This document shows, piece by piece, positions 1 to 4,960 of a stretch of DNA of 5,561 bases. A program made the position numbers and the translations under genes. The stretch lies in contig SEEY01000299.1 in assembly GCA_004211235.1 (NCBI GenBank), positions 1-5,561 on the forward strand, given 5' to 3'. Source of the stretch: Rubrivivax sp. (lineage in GTDB: Bacteria; Pseudomonadota; Gammaproteobacteria; Burkholderiales; Burkholderiaceae). Below the pieces are notes generated by a model. The model was not told where the DNA came from and did not search any database. It worked only from the letters and a program-made list of their open reading frames with translations. Each line of letters opens with the position of its first letter. The stretch's first letter is position 1.

Positions 1-1041
1 GAAGACGTGGTCGATGGCCACGTCCTGCAGCGCCGTGCCAGCGCCCAGGCCCATGTAGTCGAGCGCGCGGGCGATCTTGCGGGCGGCGGCCTCGTCCGGC
101 GCATCGGCCGGGTCCGGCACACGGCTGTCGATGGCCAGCACCTGGTCGGGGCTGGTGCCCCAGGTCACCTGCGGGTGGAGCGTGGCGGCGTCAAGATCCA
201 AGGTGCGGTGGAAGTGCGCATCGGCATCGCTGTGCAGGCCGCGCCAGTAGTCCAGCGCCTGCTCCCACTGCGCGCCGCGGGGCGCCATGGGCCGGCCTTC
301 CAGCCAGGCGTAGGTGCGGTCGTCCGGCGCGATCAGGCCGCTGCGCGCGCCGGCCTCGATGCTCATGTTGCAGACGGTCATGCGCTCGGCCATGGTCATC
401 GCCTCGATGGTGTCGCCGCAGAACTCCAAGGTGTGGCCGACCGCGCCGGAAGCACCGAGCCTGCCAATGACGGTCAGGATCACGTCCTTGGCCGTGACGC
501 CGCGCGGCAGTGCGCCGCGCACGCGCAGGCGCAGGTTGCGGGCGCGCCGCTGGCGCAGCGTCTGCGTGGCCAGCACGCACTCCACCTCGCTGGCGCCGAT
601 GCCGAAGGCCAGCGCACCGAAGGCGCCGTGCGTGGAGGTGTGCGAGTCGCCGCAGACCAGCGTGATGCCGGGCAGCGTGAAGCCCTGCTCCGGGCCGATG
701 ACATGGACGATGCCGTGGCGGCCGTCGCTCAGCGGGATGTAGCGCAGGCCGGTGGCCGTGGTGTTGCGCTCCAGCAGCGCCACTTGCTCGCGCGCCAGCG
801 GGTCGGCGATGGGCTGGTCGCGGTGGCGGGTGGGCACGGCATGGTCGGCCACGGCGAGCTGGGTCTCGGCGCGGCGCACCGCCAGACCGCGGGCCCGCAG
901 ACCCTCGAAGCCCTGCGGGCTGCTGACCTCGTGCAGCATCTGGCGGTCGATGTAGATCAGCGCGGTGGTGTCGCCGTTCTCGTCCCGCTCTTCGCTGACG
1001 ACGTGCGAGGTCCACAGCTTGTCGTAGAGGGTCTGGGTCAT
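1..1041 (-). CDS. leuC: LeuC-type 3-isopropylmalate dehydratase large subunit, C-terminus cut by window edge
   Basis: Large subunit of a LeuCD-type [4Fe-4S] hydro-lyase. In leucine synthesis LeuCD isomerises 2-isopropylmalate to 3-isopropylmalate in the cytoplasm. The frame is open for 347 codons from ATG 1041 to the window edge. The family is about 465-475 residues, so roughly the last quarter is missing. Family landmarks as I know them from E. coli LeuC are clear: TLYDKLW at residues 4-10, LIYIDRQMLHEVSSPQGF near 28-45, GIVHVIGPEQGFTLPG near 110-125, CGDSHTSTHGAFGALAFGIG at 130-149, and HPQVTWGTSPDQV near 289-301. The window stops at AIDHVF, just before the expected IGSCTNSR block, so none of the three cluster cysteines can be checked. 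The start fits the family N-terminus, but I see no good Shine-Dalgarno. It lies 113 bases downstream of the IclR gene, same strand. Paralogues act on maleate, citraconate or similar diacids, so the leucine role is not certain. Confidence 0.93.
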   Translation of the reverse strand, partial: MTQTLYDKLWTSHVVSEERDENGDTTALIYIDRQMLHEVSSPQGFEGLRARGLAVRRAETQLAVADHAVPTRHRDQPIADPLAREQVALLERNTTATGLRYIPLSDGRHGIVHVIGPEQGFTLPGITLVCGDSHTSTHGAFGALAFGIGASEVECVLATQTLRQRRARNLRLRVRGALPRGVTAKDVILTVIGRLGASGAVGHTLEFCGDTIEAMTMAERMTVCNMSIEAGARSGLIAPDDRTYAWLEGRPMAPRGAQWEQALDYWRGLHSDADAHFHRTLDLDAATLHPQVTWGTSPDQVLAIDSRVPDPADAPDEAAARKIARALDYMGLGAGTALQDVAIDHVF

Positions 1042-1154
1042 GACGGTGGGCGGCGGCTGGGCATGACGAGCAGTTTGCAAGCCGGCCCGGCGAGCGCCAT
1101 GCGCGGCTGCACGGCTGTTCGCCACGTGGAGTCGTCAGCCGCTGGAACCCCGCG
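1042..1154 (-). other. Spacer between the iclR-type gene and leuC
   Basis: A 113-base same-strand gap. It contains a 7-bp inverted repeat, GCGGCTG (1103-1109) with CAGCCGC (1136-1142), loop 26, and a short GC palindrome at 1081-1091. Neither is followed by a T-run on the minus strand, so a classical terminator is not supported. No convincing -35/-10 pair was seen. The gap is long enough for leuC to have its own promoter, but nothing visible decides whether the two genes are co-transcribed. Confidence 0.3.
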
Positions 1155-2018
1155 TCAGTTCAGCGTCGCGCTGCCGTGCACTGCCCGTGGCGCCGCCATG
1201 CGCTGCCGGGCTGGCGCCGTGTCGGCGGGCAGGGCGGCCCTCCTCAGGTCGTGCGTCAGTTCCTCAGAGATCGCGTTGGCGGTGGCCTTCAGGTCGTCGG
1301 CATAGCGGCGCACGGCCTCGGCCGTCGGCATCGCCGAGGCGAAGAACACCAGCGCGAGCGCCCCGGCCGGGCGCGAGCCCTCGAACACCGGCACGCCGAT
1401 GGACGAGGTCTTGCGCGGCACCGCCGAATGCGGGTTGCGATCACAGGTGGCATAGCCATCGGCGCGGATGCGCTCCACCAGCCGGTCGCCCTTGAACATC
1501 TCCAGCATGTGGCTGCGCTGCTCCAGCGTCTCCAGCCCGGCCAGCATGCTCAGCCGGTCGTCGTCCGGCACATGGGCGAGGTAGGCATGGCCAGAGGCGC
1601 ATTCCAGCAGCGGCAGCGTGTAGCCGGGCTCGTAGTTGCAGAAGCTCAGCGAGGTCTCGCTGTGCGTGGAGTCGCGCACCATCATGCTCTGGCCCACGTG
1701 CGTGACCAGTGACACCGGCCAGCACACCTTGCGCGTCAGCGCCACCATGTGCGGGCGTGACCGCATCAGCAGGTTGCCGGTCTCGCGGTAGCCGACCGAC
1801 AGCGTCTGCACCAGCTGCGTGGCGCGGTAGTGCTTGCGCGTCGGCTCGCACTCCACGAGGCCCTCGTGCAGCAGCGTCTGGATGATGCGGAAGGTGGTGG
1901 GGTAGGGCAGCGAGACGCAGCGGGCAATCTCCATCAGCGACAGCGAGCCGTGCCGGTTGATGCACTGGAGCACCGCGATGCTGCGGCTGACCGCGCGGAT
2001 GGGAACGCCTCTTTCCAT
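1155..2018 (-). CDS. IclR-family transcriptional regulator, MhpR-like
   Basis: A 287-residue cytoplasmic DNA-binding regulator of usual IclR length. Residues about 6-62 form the winged helix-turn-helix, with VSRSIAVLQCINRHGSLS leading into a recognition-helix region LPYPTTFRIIQTLLHEGLVE. Residues about 80-255 form the IclR effector domain. It includes VCWPVSLVTHVGQSMMVRDS, LPLLECASGHAYLA, GYATCDRNPHSAVPRKTSSI and a PAGALALVFFASAM strand. This WP...MVVRDSTH...LPLLxxASG pattern resembles E. coli MhpR, the activator of 3-hydroxyphenylpropionate catabolism, so an aromatic or organic-acid inducer is plausible. The last 25 or so residues are an Ala/Arg-rich tail beyond the domain. ATG 2018 has an AGAGGA-like site at 2023-2028, only four bases away, slightly short spacing. 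It is divergent from the amidohydrolase and upstream of leuC, so it probably controls one or both. The ligand cannot be read from sequence. Confidence 0.92.
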   Translation of the reverse strand: MERGVPIRAVSRSIAVLQCINRHGSLSLMEIARCVSLPYPTTFRIIQTLLHEGLVECEPTRKHYRATQLVQTLSVGYRETGNLLMRSRPHMVALTRKVCWPVSLVTHVGQSMMVRDSTHSETSLSFCNYEPGYTLPLLECASGHAYLAHVPDDDRLSMLAGLETLEQRSHMLEMFKGDRLVERIRADGYATCDRNPHSAVPRKTSSIGVPVFEGSRPAGALALVFFASAMPTAEAVRRYADDLKATANAISEELTHDLRRAALPADTAPARQRMAAPRAVHGSATLN

Positions 2019-2076
2019 GATGTCCTCTGCTGTGCGCCTTGAGACGCCTTGGGTGCCGCGCGAGGGTGCTGCGGCA

Positions 2077-2111
2077 GGTCACGAAAACGTAATGTGGATC
2101 AGCGTTTGACC
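2077..2111. repeat. Interrupted inverted repeat, possible operator half-sites
   Basis: AAACG (2085-2089) and CGTTT (2103-2107) form a perfect 5-bp inverted repeat with a 13-base spacer. Just outside, GGTCA (2077-2081) and TGACC (2107-2111) are also complementary and share T2107. The two can be drawn as one imperfect stem with a four-base bulge on the left arm. The spacing equals that of the stronger repeat at 2134-2166. Short arms mean chance is possible. Confidence 0.3.
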
Positions 2112-2123
2112 AGCTATATCTGG
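2110..2123. repeat. 14-base near-palindrome, possible operator
   Basis: CCAGCTATATCTGG is symmetric except for one mismatched pair (positions 5 and 10): CCAG/CTGG outer arms around a TATA core. It lies mid-way in the divergent region between the two N13 inverted repeats. The TATA-like core could overlap a -10 element on either strand, which would suit a repressor site. No experimental or comparative support is visible. Confidence 0.3.
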
Positions 2124-2133
2124 GTTATCCCTG

Positions 2134-2166
2134 GCTTGTTCGGATCTATCCGCCAGCCGAACAGGC
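2134..2166. repeat. Inverted repeat with nested palindrome, candidate IclR-type operator
   Basis: TGTTCGG (2137-2143) and CCGAACA (2157-2163) are perfect inverted copies separated by 13 bases. With one G-T wobble the arms extend to 10 bases (2134-2143 with 2157-2166). Overlapping the left arm is a second perfect palindrome, CGGAT-CT-ATCCG at 2141-2152. The two structures share bases, so as RNA or cruciform they would be mutually exclusive; as protein sites they could be a composite operator. It sits about 50 bases upstream of the amidohydrolase ATG, where a regulator of that gene would bind. Confidence 0.45.
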
Positions 2167-2214
2167 GGGCGGGCCGGTGTGGCGAGGCCGCTGCAGCACC
2201 CTAAATTGACGGCC

Positions 2215-2856
2215 ATGACAGCCTCGCTCCAAGACGACTACCAGCGCGCCGGTTTTGGCGGCACGCTGGCCTTCGGGCAACGCCCGGCCCTGCTGGTGAT
2301 CGACGTCGTGCAGGCCTATGTGCGGCCCGACAGCCCGCTGTTCGCGCAGGGTTTTGTCGATGCGCTCGCGCCCAATGTGCGTCTCATCGAGGCGGCGCGT
2401 GCCGCGGGCGTGCCGGTCGTGTTCACCAACGTGGTCTACGGTGCCGAGGGCCGTGACGGCGGCCTGTTCTACCGCAAGGTGCCGGCGCTGCGCTGCTTCC
2501 TCAAGGGCTCGCCGCTGGGCGCCTTCCCCGCGGGCATTGCGCCGCGGGCGGACGAGGTGGTGGTGAGCAAGCAGTACGCCTCGGCCTTCTGCGGCACCTC
2601 GCTGGCCGCGACGCTGGTGGCCCTGGGCATCGATACCGTGCTGGTGACCGGCTACTCCACCTCGGGCTGCGTGCGCGCGACGACGCTCGATGCGCTGCAA
2701 CACGGCTTCGCGCCGTTTGTCGTGCGCGAGGCCTGCGGCGAGCGCGACCCGCGCCCGCAGGAGGCCAACCTGTTCGACCTGCAGGCCAAGTACGCCGAGG
2801 TCATCGGCGAGGCCCGCGCGGTCAAGCTGATGGCCGCGTGCGCCGCTGGACGGTGA
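2215..2856 (+). CDS. Isochorismatase-like cysteine hydrolase, N-carbamoylsarcosine/maleamate amidase-like
   Basis: A 213-residue cytoplasmic amidohydrolase of the isochorismatase-like fold, near the family's usual length. The catalytic triad is visible: Asp30 in ALLVIDVVQAY, Lys119 in VVSKQYASAF, and nucleophile Cys152 in VTGYSTSGCVRATTLDA. The combination YASAFCGTSLAATL, STSGCVRATTLDALQHGF and EANLFDLQAKY resembles N-carbamoylsarcosine amidohydrolase, and the related maleamate amidases share this layout. The reaction is therefore probably hydrolysis of a carbamoyl or amide group, releasing ammonia; the substrate is not determined. A GTG at 2179 would add 12 residues, but the family N-terminus (YQRAGFGGTLAFGQRPALL) is complete from ATG 2215. 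No strong ribosome site precedes it, so the start is moderately sure. It diverges from the IclR-type gene and precedes the SGNH esterase by 41 bases on the same strand, a possible two-gene operon. Confidence 0.9.
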   Translation: MTASLQDDYQRAGFGGTLAFGQRPALLVIDVVQAYVRPDSPLFAQGFVDALAPNVRLIEAARAAGVPVVFTNVVYGAEGRDGGLFYRKVPALRCFLKGSPLGAFPAGIAPRADEVVVSKQYASAFCGTSLAATLVALGIDTVLVTGYSTSGCVRATTLDALQHGFAPFVVREACGERDPRPQEANLFDLQAKYAEVIGEARAVKLMAACAAGR

Positions 2857-2885
2857 GCTTCACCGCCCCGCCGGCCCGCGCGGCC

Positions 2886-2890
2886 AGAGG
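2886..2890 (+). promoter_or_regulatory. Ribosome binding site that decides the SGNH esterase start
   Basis: AGAGG lies seven bases before GTG 2898. This is the best ribosome site near the N-terminus and supports 2898 over the longer GTG at 2838, which would overlap the upstream gene and add an Arg/Pro-rich stretch before the signal peptide. Confidence 0.55.
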
Positions 2891-2897
2891 CAGCCCC

Positions 2898-3752
2898 GTG
2901 CGCCACGGCCGCGTGCTGACCCGCATGCTTGCCGCCGCGCTGGGGCTGGCGCTGTCATTCGCCGGGCTCGCGGAGGCGGCGCAACCGTCGGCCCAACCGT
3001 CGGCGGAATACGTCGCCATGGGCAGTTCCTTCGCCGCCGGCCCCGGCCTGCCGCCCCATGCGCCCGACGCCCCGCCGCGTTGCGCCCGCTCGCTCGCCAA
3101 CTACGCGCGCCAGCTCGCGGCGCTGCGGGGCCTGCGCCTGAGCGACGTGAGCTGCAGCGCCGCCACCACCCGCGCGCTGCTCGAACCCTGGGGCGAACTG
3201 CCCGCGCAGGTCGACGCGCTGGGTGCCGCGACGCGTCTGGTCACGGTCACCATTGGCGGCAATGACGTGGGCTACATCGGCGGCCTGTTGGCCGCCTCCT
3301 GCACGCAGCTCGCCGCTCAGGGTGGTGTGCCCGCCAGCCGCTGCCGCCCTGTGGCGCCGCCCACCGAAGCCGAGTTTGCCGCGCTGGCGCGCTCACTGCG
3401 CGAGCTTGCCGCTGCCGTTCGCGCGCGGGCGCCAGGGGCGACGCTGGTGTATGTCGACTACCTGACCGTGTTGCCGCCTGCCGGCCTGTGCGAGGCGACG
3501 CCCCTGCCCGAGGCCGACGCCGACCTCGCCCGCGGCACGGCCACCCGGCTGCTCGCGCTCACCGCAGCCGCGGCCCGCGATGCCGGCGCCCTGCTGCTGC
3601 CGGCCTCGCGCCTGTCGGCCGAGCACCACGCCTGCGCAGCCGAGCCGTGGATGTGGGGCTACCCAGCGGCGGCGGGGGGTGCGCCGTATCACCCGAATGA
3701 ACAGGCGATGGTGGGGCTGGCGCGGGCGCTGGATGAGGTCTTGGGGCGTTGA
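2898..3752 (+). CDS. Secreted SGNH/GDSL-type hydrolase (esterase/lipase-like)
   Basis: Predicted exported esterase of 284 residues from GTG 2898. An Arg-containing n-region (RHGRVLTR) and a hydrophobic segment at about 10-23 end in AEA at 25-27, a plausible signal peptidase I site. Block I is YVAMGSSFAAGPG with Ser44 as nucleophile; the usual GDS is GSS here, a variant I recall from actinobacterial relatives. Block III is TIGGND with Asn122, and block V is PYHPNEQ with His265. The position three before His, usually the triad Asp, is Ala262, so a Ser-His dyad is likely, perhaps helped by a backbone carbonyl near Trp251/Trp253 as described for Streptomyces scabies esterase. Six cysteines remain after cleavage (62, 86, 135, 149, 198, 246), spaced like the three disulphides of Streptomyces lipases, which fits an extracytoplasmic protein. 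The substrate is unknown. It follows the amidohydrolase by 41 bases and may share its transcript. Confidence 0.85.
   Translation: MRHGRVLTRMLAAALGLALSFAGLAEAAQPSAQPSAEYVAMGSSFAAGPGLPPHAPDAPPRCARSLANYARQLAALRGLRLSDVSCSAATTRALLEPWGELPAQVDALGAATRLVTVTIGGNDVGYIGGLLAASCTQLAAQGGVPASRCRPVAPPTEAEFAALARSLRELAAAVRARAPGATLVYVDYLTVLPPAGLCEATPLPEADADLARGTATRLLALTAAAARDAGALLLPASRLSAEHHACAAEPWMWGYPAAAGGAPYHPNEQAMVGLARALDEVLGR
2982..3004 (+). repeat. 11-bp tandem repeat encoding QPSA-QPSA
   Basis: CAACCGTCGGC occurs at 2982-2992 and again at 2994-3004, a 12-base period. It encodes two QPSA units immediately after the predicted signal-peptide cleavage site of the SGNH esterase. It probably arose by slippage and forms a short flexible linker at the mature N-terminus. 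Confidence 0.6.
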
Positions 3753-3899
3753 GGCGTGGGCGGCCGTGAGGCGTGGACGGGTGGCTGCTGTCAACCCGGA
3801 GCTGTCCTTCGAACGATCGATCAGTGCGCCAAGAAGCAGTCGGTCGCGGTGTCTCGGACGCTCCGCGTATCCTGAGCATCCGGATGAACAGGACATAAC
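3753..3899. other. Intergenic spacer marking the drop in GC
   Basis: A 147-base gap after the SGNH esterase. A 10-base direct repeat, TGAGGCGTGG, occurs at 3750-3759 (overlapping the stop codon) and 3767-3776. Beyond about 3790 the base composition falls below that of the flanking genes. A 5-bp stem CGCGG/CCGCG with a 13-base loop lies near 3845-3868, and TATCCT at 3868-3873 resembles a -10 box without a matching -35. No rho-independent terminator was recognised. Confidence 0.3.
3890..3893 (+). promoter_or_regulatory. Ribosome binding site for the GTG-started DUF5063-like gene
   Basis: AGGA is six bases upstream of GTG 3900. The nearest upstream ATG (3884) is in another frame and stops after four codons, so the GTG start with this site is the best reading. 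Confidence 0.5.
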
Positions 3900-4385
3900 G
3901 TGCAGGCAACGCTCCCGCCCCAACTGGCAGATTTCGCTGACCTCGCTCGCGGCTACTGCGGCTGGTGCGAAGGGCACTCCCTTGGAACCAACCCAGAGGC
4001 CCAGGCTGCTTGCTGGCTATCCAGGCTTTATGCCTCGGCCCTCAGTCTTCCGCCAAGGGAATGCGAGAACGAGAACGGGCCTCCCGACCTGCCAGCCGCT
4101 GAGCTAGCTCAGGCCGAAGGCAACCTCGCGCCTTTCATGGGGTGGTACTACCGCGAGTGCTTTGATCCTCACCCATATCTCAAGGACGAGCCGGTCATGG
4201 GTGACCTTGGGGACGATCTGCTCGACATCTACAAAGACCTCAAGTGGGGTCTTGCGCTGTTCGAAGCCGGGGACATCAACGATTCCCTCTGGTACTGGTC
4301 GTTTCTTCACAAGATCCACTGGGGAAGTCATGCAGTCGGCGGATTGTTCGCCCTTCACTGCATGCACATCTCGAAGACGGACTAG
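3900..4385 (+). CDS. DUF5063-like small protein of unknown function
   Basis: A soluble, acidic 161-residue protein with no signal peptide or membrane segment. Its pattern matches what I remember of DUF5063 proteins: an N-terminal helix ADFADLARGYCGWCEG (10-25), a helix with LYASALSLP (43-51), then WYYRECFDP (82-90), EPVMGDLGDDLLDIYKDLKW (97-116), GLALFEAGDINDSLWYW (117-133) and the terminal HWGSHAVGGLFALH (140-153). The conserved-looking Asp pairs and the HWGSH signature could be a binding or catalytic site, but no function is established that I can name. It starts at GTG 3900 behind AGGA. GC is lower than in the flanking genes (33 of 60 at 4201-4260), suggesting acquisition. It converges on the pentapeptide gene 84 bases away. 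The family call is from memory of the pattern only. Confidence 0.7.
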   Translation: MQATLPPQLADFADLARGYCGWCEGHSLGTNPEAQAACWLSRLYASALSLPPRECENENGPPDLPAAELAQAEGNLAPFMGWYYRECFDPHPYLKDEPVMGDLGDDLLDIYKDLKWGLALFEAGDINDSLWYWSFLHKIHWGSHAVGGLFALHCMHISKTD

Positions 4386-4434
4386 ACAAGATGGCTTCGT
4401 GACGTCGGGCCGCACGCCCGCCGCAAAGCCGCCG

Positions 4435-4469
4435 GTGACGGACGCCTGCTCCTGGCAGATCACCGTCAC
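4435..4469. repeat. Inverted repeat between convergent genes, weak terminator candidate
   Basis: GTGACGG (4435-4441) and CCGTCAC (4463-4469) are perfect inverted copies with a 21-base loop that itself holds a small CTGC/GCAG stem. It lies just before the pentapeptide gene's stop codon on the minus strand and 50 bases past the DUF5063-like stop, a position suited to a shared bidirectional terminator. No T-run follows on either strand, so the call is weak. Confidence 0.25.
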
Positions 4470-4874
4470 TCAGCGCTTGTGCGCCTTGATCTCCGATGCG
4501 AATTGACGAGGCATTCCTTCGCACCCTTCTTGCTCGCAGTCGTACCACAAGCAGTCTGAAAAACTGCAGTCCGCGTTGAGGTTGTGCTTCAAGAACCTGC
4601 AGCCGTAAAAGCTGCACTTCGCGAAGATGCATCCGGCGAAAGCCGATCCACAAAAGACACAGTTGCGGAACTCGACCTCAATGAACCTGGTCAAGTTAAA
4701 CAGGCCCCAGTACCAAGACGAATCGCTGACCGTACAGGCGTTCAGGATGCCCTCGAACGCCTTACCTTCCAATTCGATACCGGAAAAGGTGCAGTACCGA
4801 AACACGTCCTCTTCCCATCCTCGGGGAAGCTCGGACTTTCCGGCGAAATCGATGCTCTCGTGAAGGGCTGCCAT
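4470..4874 (-). CDS. Small cysteine-rich pentapeptide-repeat protein
   Basis: A 134-residue protein that should fold as a right-handed quadrilateral beta-helix. The central hydrophobic residue of each five recurs as F25, F30, L35, F40; then, one step out of phase, L44, V49, W54, F59, F64, F69, F74, F79, F84, F89, F94, L99; then F105 and W110. There are 11 cysteines, most in the i-2 column (28, 47, 72, 82, 87, 92, 103, 108, 113), so they should stack on one inner face. No signal peptide is seen. Pentapeptide proteins include gyrase-protecting DNA mimics (Qnr, MfpA) and many of unknown role; this one is much shorter than the roughly 200-residue Qnr proteins, so that role is not assumed. ATG 4874 lacks a clear ribosome site. 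GC is low (32 of 60 at 4681-4740), like its convergent neighbour. Confidence 0.82.
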   Translation of the reverse strand: MAALHESIDFAGKSELPRGWEEDVFRYCTFSGIELEGKAFEGILNACTVSDSSWYWGLFNLTRFIEVEFRNCVFCGSAFAGCIFAKCSFYGCRFLKHNLNADCSFSDCLWYDCEQEGCEGMPRQFASEIKAHKR

Positions 4875-4926
4875 GGACGAAATGGTAGCCCCGTCGAGCC
4901 GCCCGACAGCCGCCGTCCGTGAGTGT

Positions 4927-4948
4927 CGGCTCCTGGCTTCGGGAGCCG
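4927..4948 (-). terminator. Hairpin 13 bases past the alpha/beta hydrolase stop
   Basis: CGGCTCC (4927-4933) pairs perfectly with GGAGCCG (4942-4948) around an eight-base loop, with one further possible G-T pair inside. On the minus strand it follows the hydrolase stop codon (4961-4963) after 12 bases, the usual place for an intrinsic terminator. No T-run follows (the next minus-strand bases are ACACTCACGG), so it may instead be a 3'-end stabiliser or work with Rho. Confidence 0.45.
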
Positions 4949-4960
4949 CCTCTCAACCCC

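Larger units (their letters stand above)
2019..2214. promoter_or_regulatory. Divergent intergenic control region between iclR-type gene and amidohydrolase
   Basis: A 196-base region between two divergent gene starts. It is richer in A/T than its surroundings in its middle (about 2081-2150) and holds at least three separate inverted repeats, listed as their own entries. IclR-type regulators commonly bind palindromes between their own gene and a divergent target, so this is the expected operator zone. TTGACC at 2106-2111 resembles a plus-strand -35 box, but no -10 box lies at the usual 16-18 spacing. Promoter positions are therefore not called. The amidohydrolase ATG at 2215 lacks a clear Shine-Dalgarno in the last 20 bases of this region. 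Confidence 0.6.

Noticed and set aside
7..1305. A 432-codon open frame on the plus strand across the left part of the window
   Set aside because: It is the antisense of leuC and runs into the iclR-type gene. The product is low-complexity Ala/Gly/Arg-rich with no domain, while the minus strand matches LeuC residue by residue. Long antisense frames are normal at this GC.
2838..2897. GTG 2838 as the start of the SGNH esterase
   Set aside because: It would overlap the amidohydrolase end and put 20 extra residues before the signal peptide. GTG 2898 has AGAGG seven bases upstream and gives a normal signal-peptide length.
3884..3898. A four-codon ATG frame with TAA just before the DUF5063-like start
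   Set aside because: Too short to mean anything, and the stop is followed by the GTG start with no base pattern suggesting translational coupling beyond chance.
3393..3977. A 194-codon minus-strand open frame over the end of the SGNH gene and the following gap
   Set aside because: Arg/Gly/His-rich antisense translation with no recognisable motif; it overlaps the catalytic block V of the SGNH esterase.
4104..4469. A 121-codon minus-strand open frame opposite the DUF5063-like gene
   Set aside because: It lies opposite the most conserved-looking part of the DUF5063-like protein, and no motif is visible in it. It ends beside the S/A-poor spacer with no ribosome site, so it is treated as an antisense shadow.
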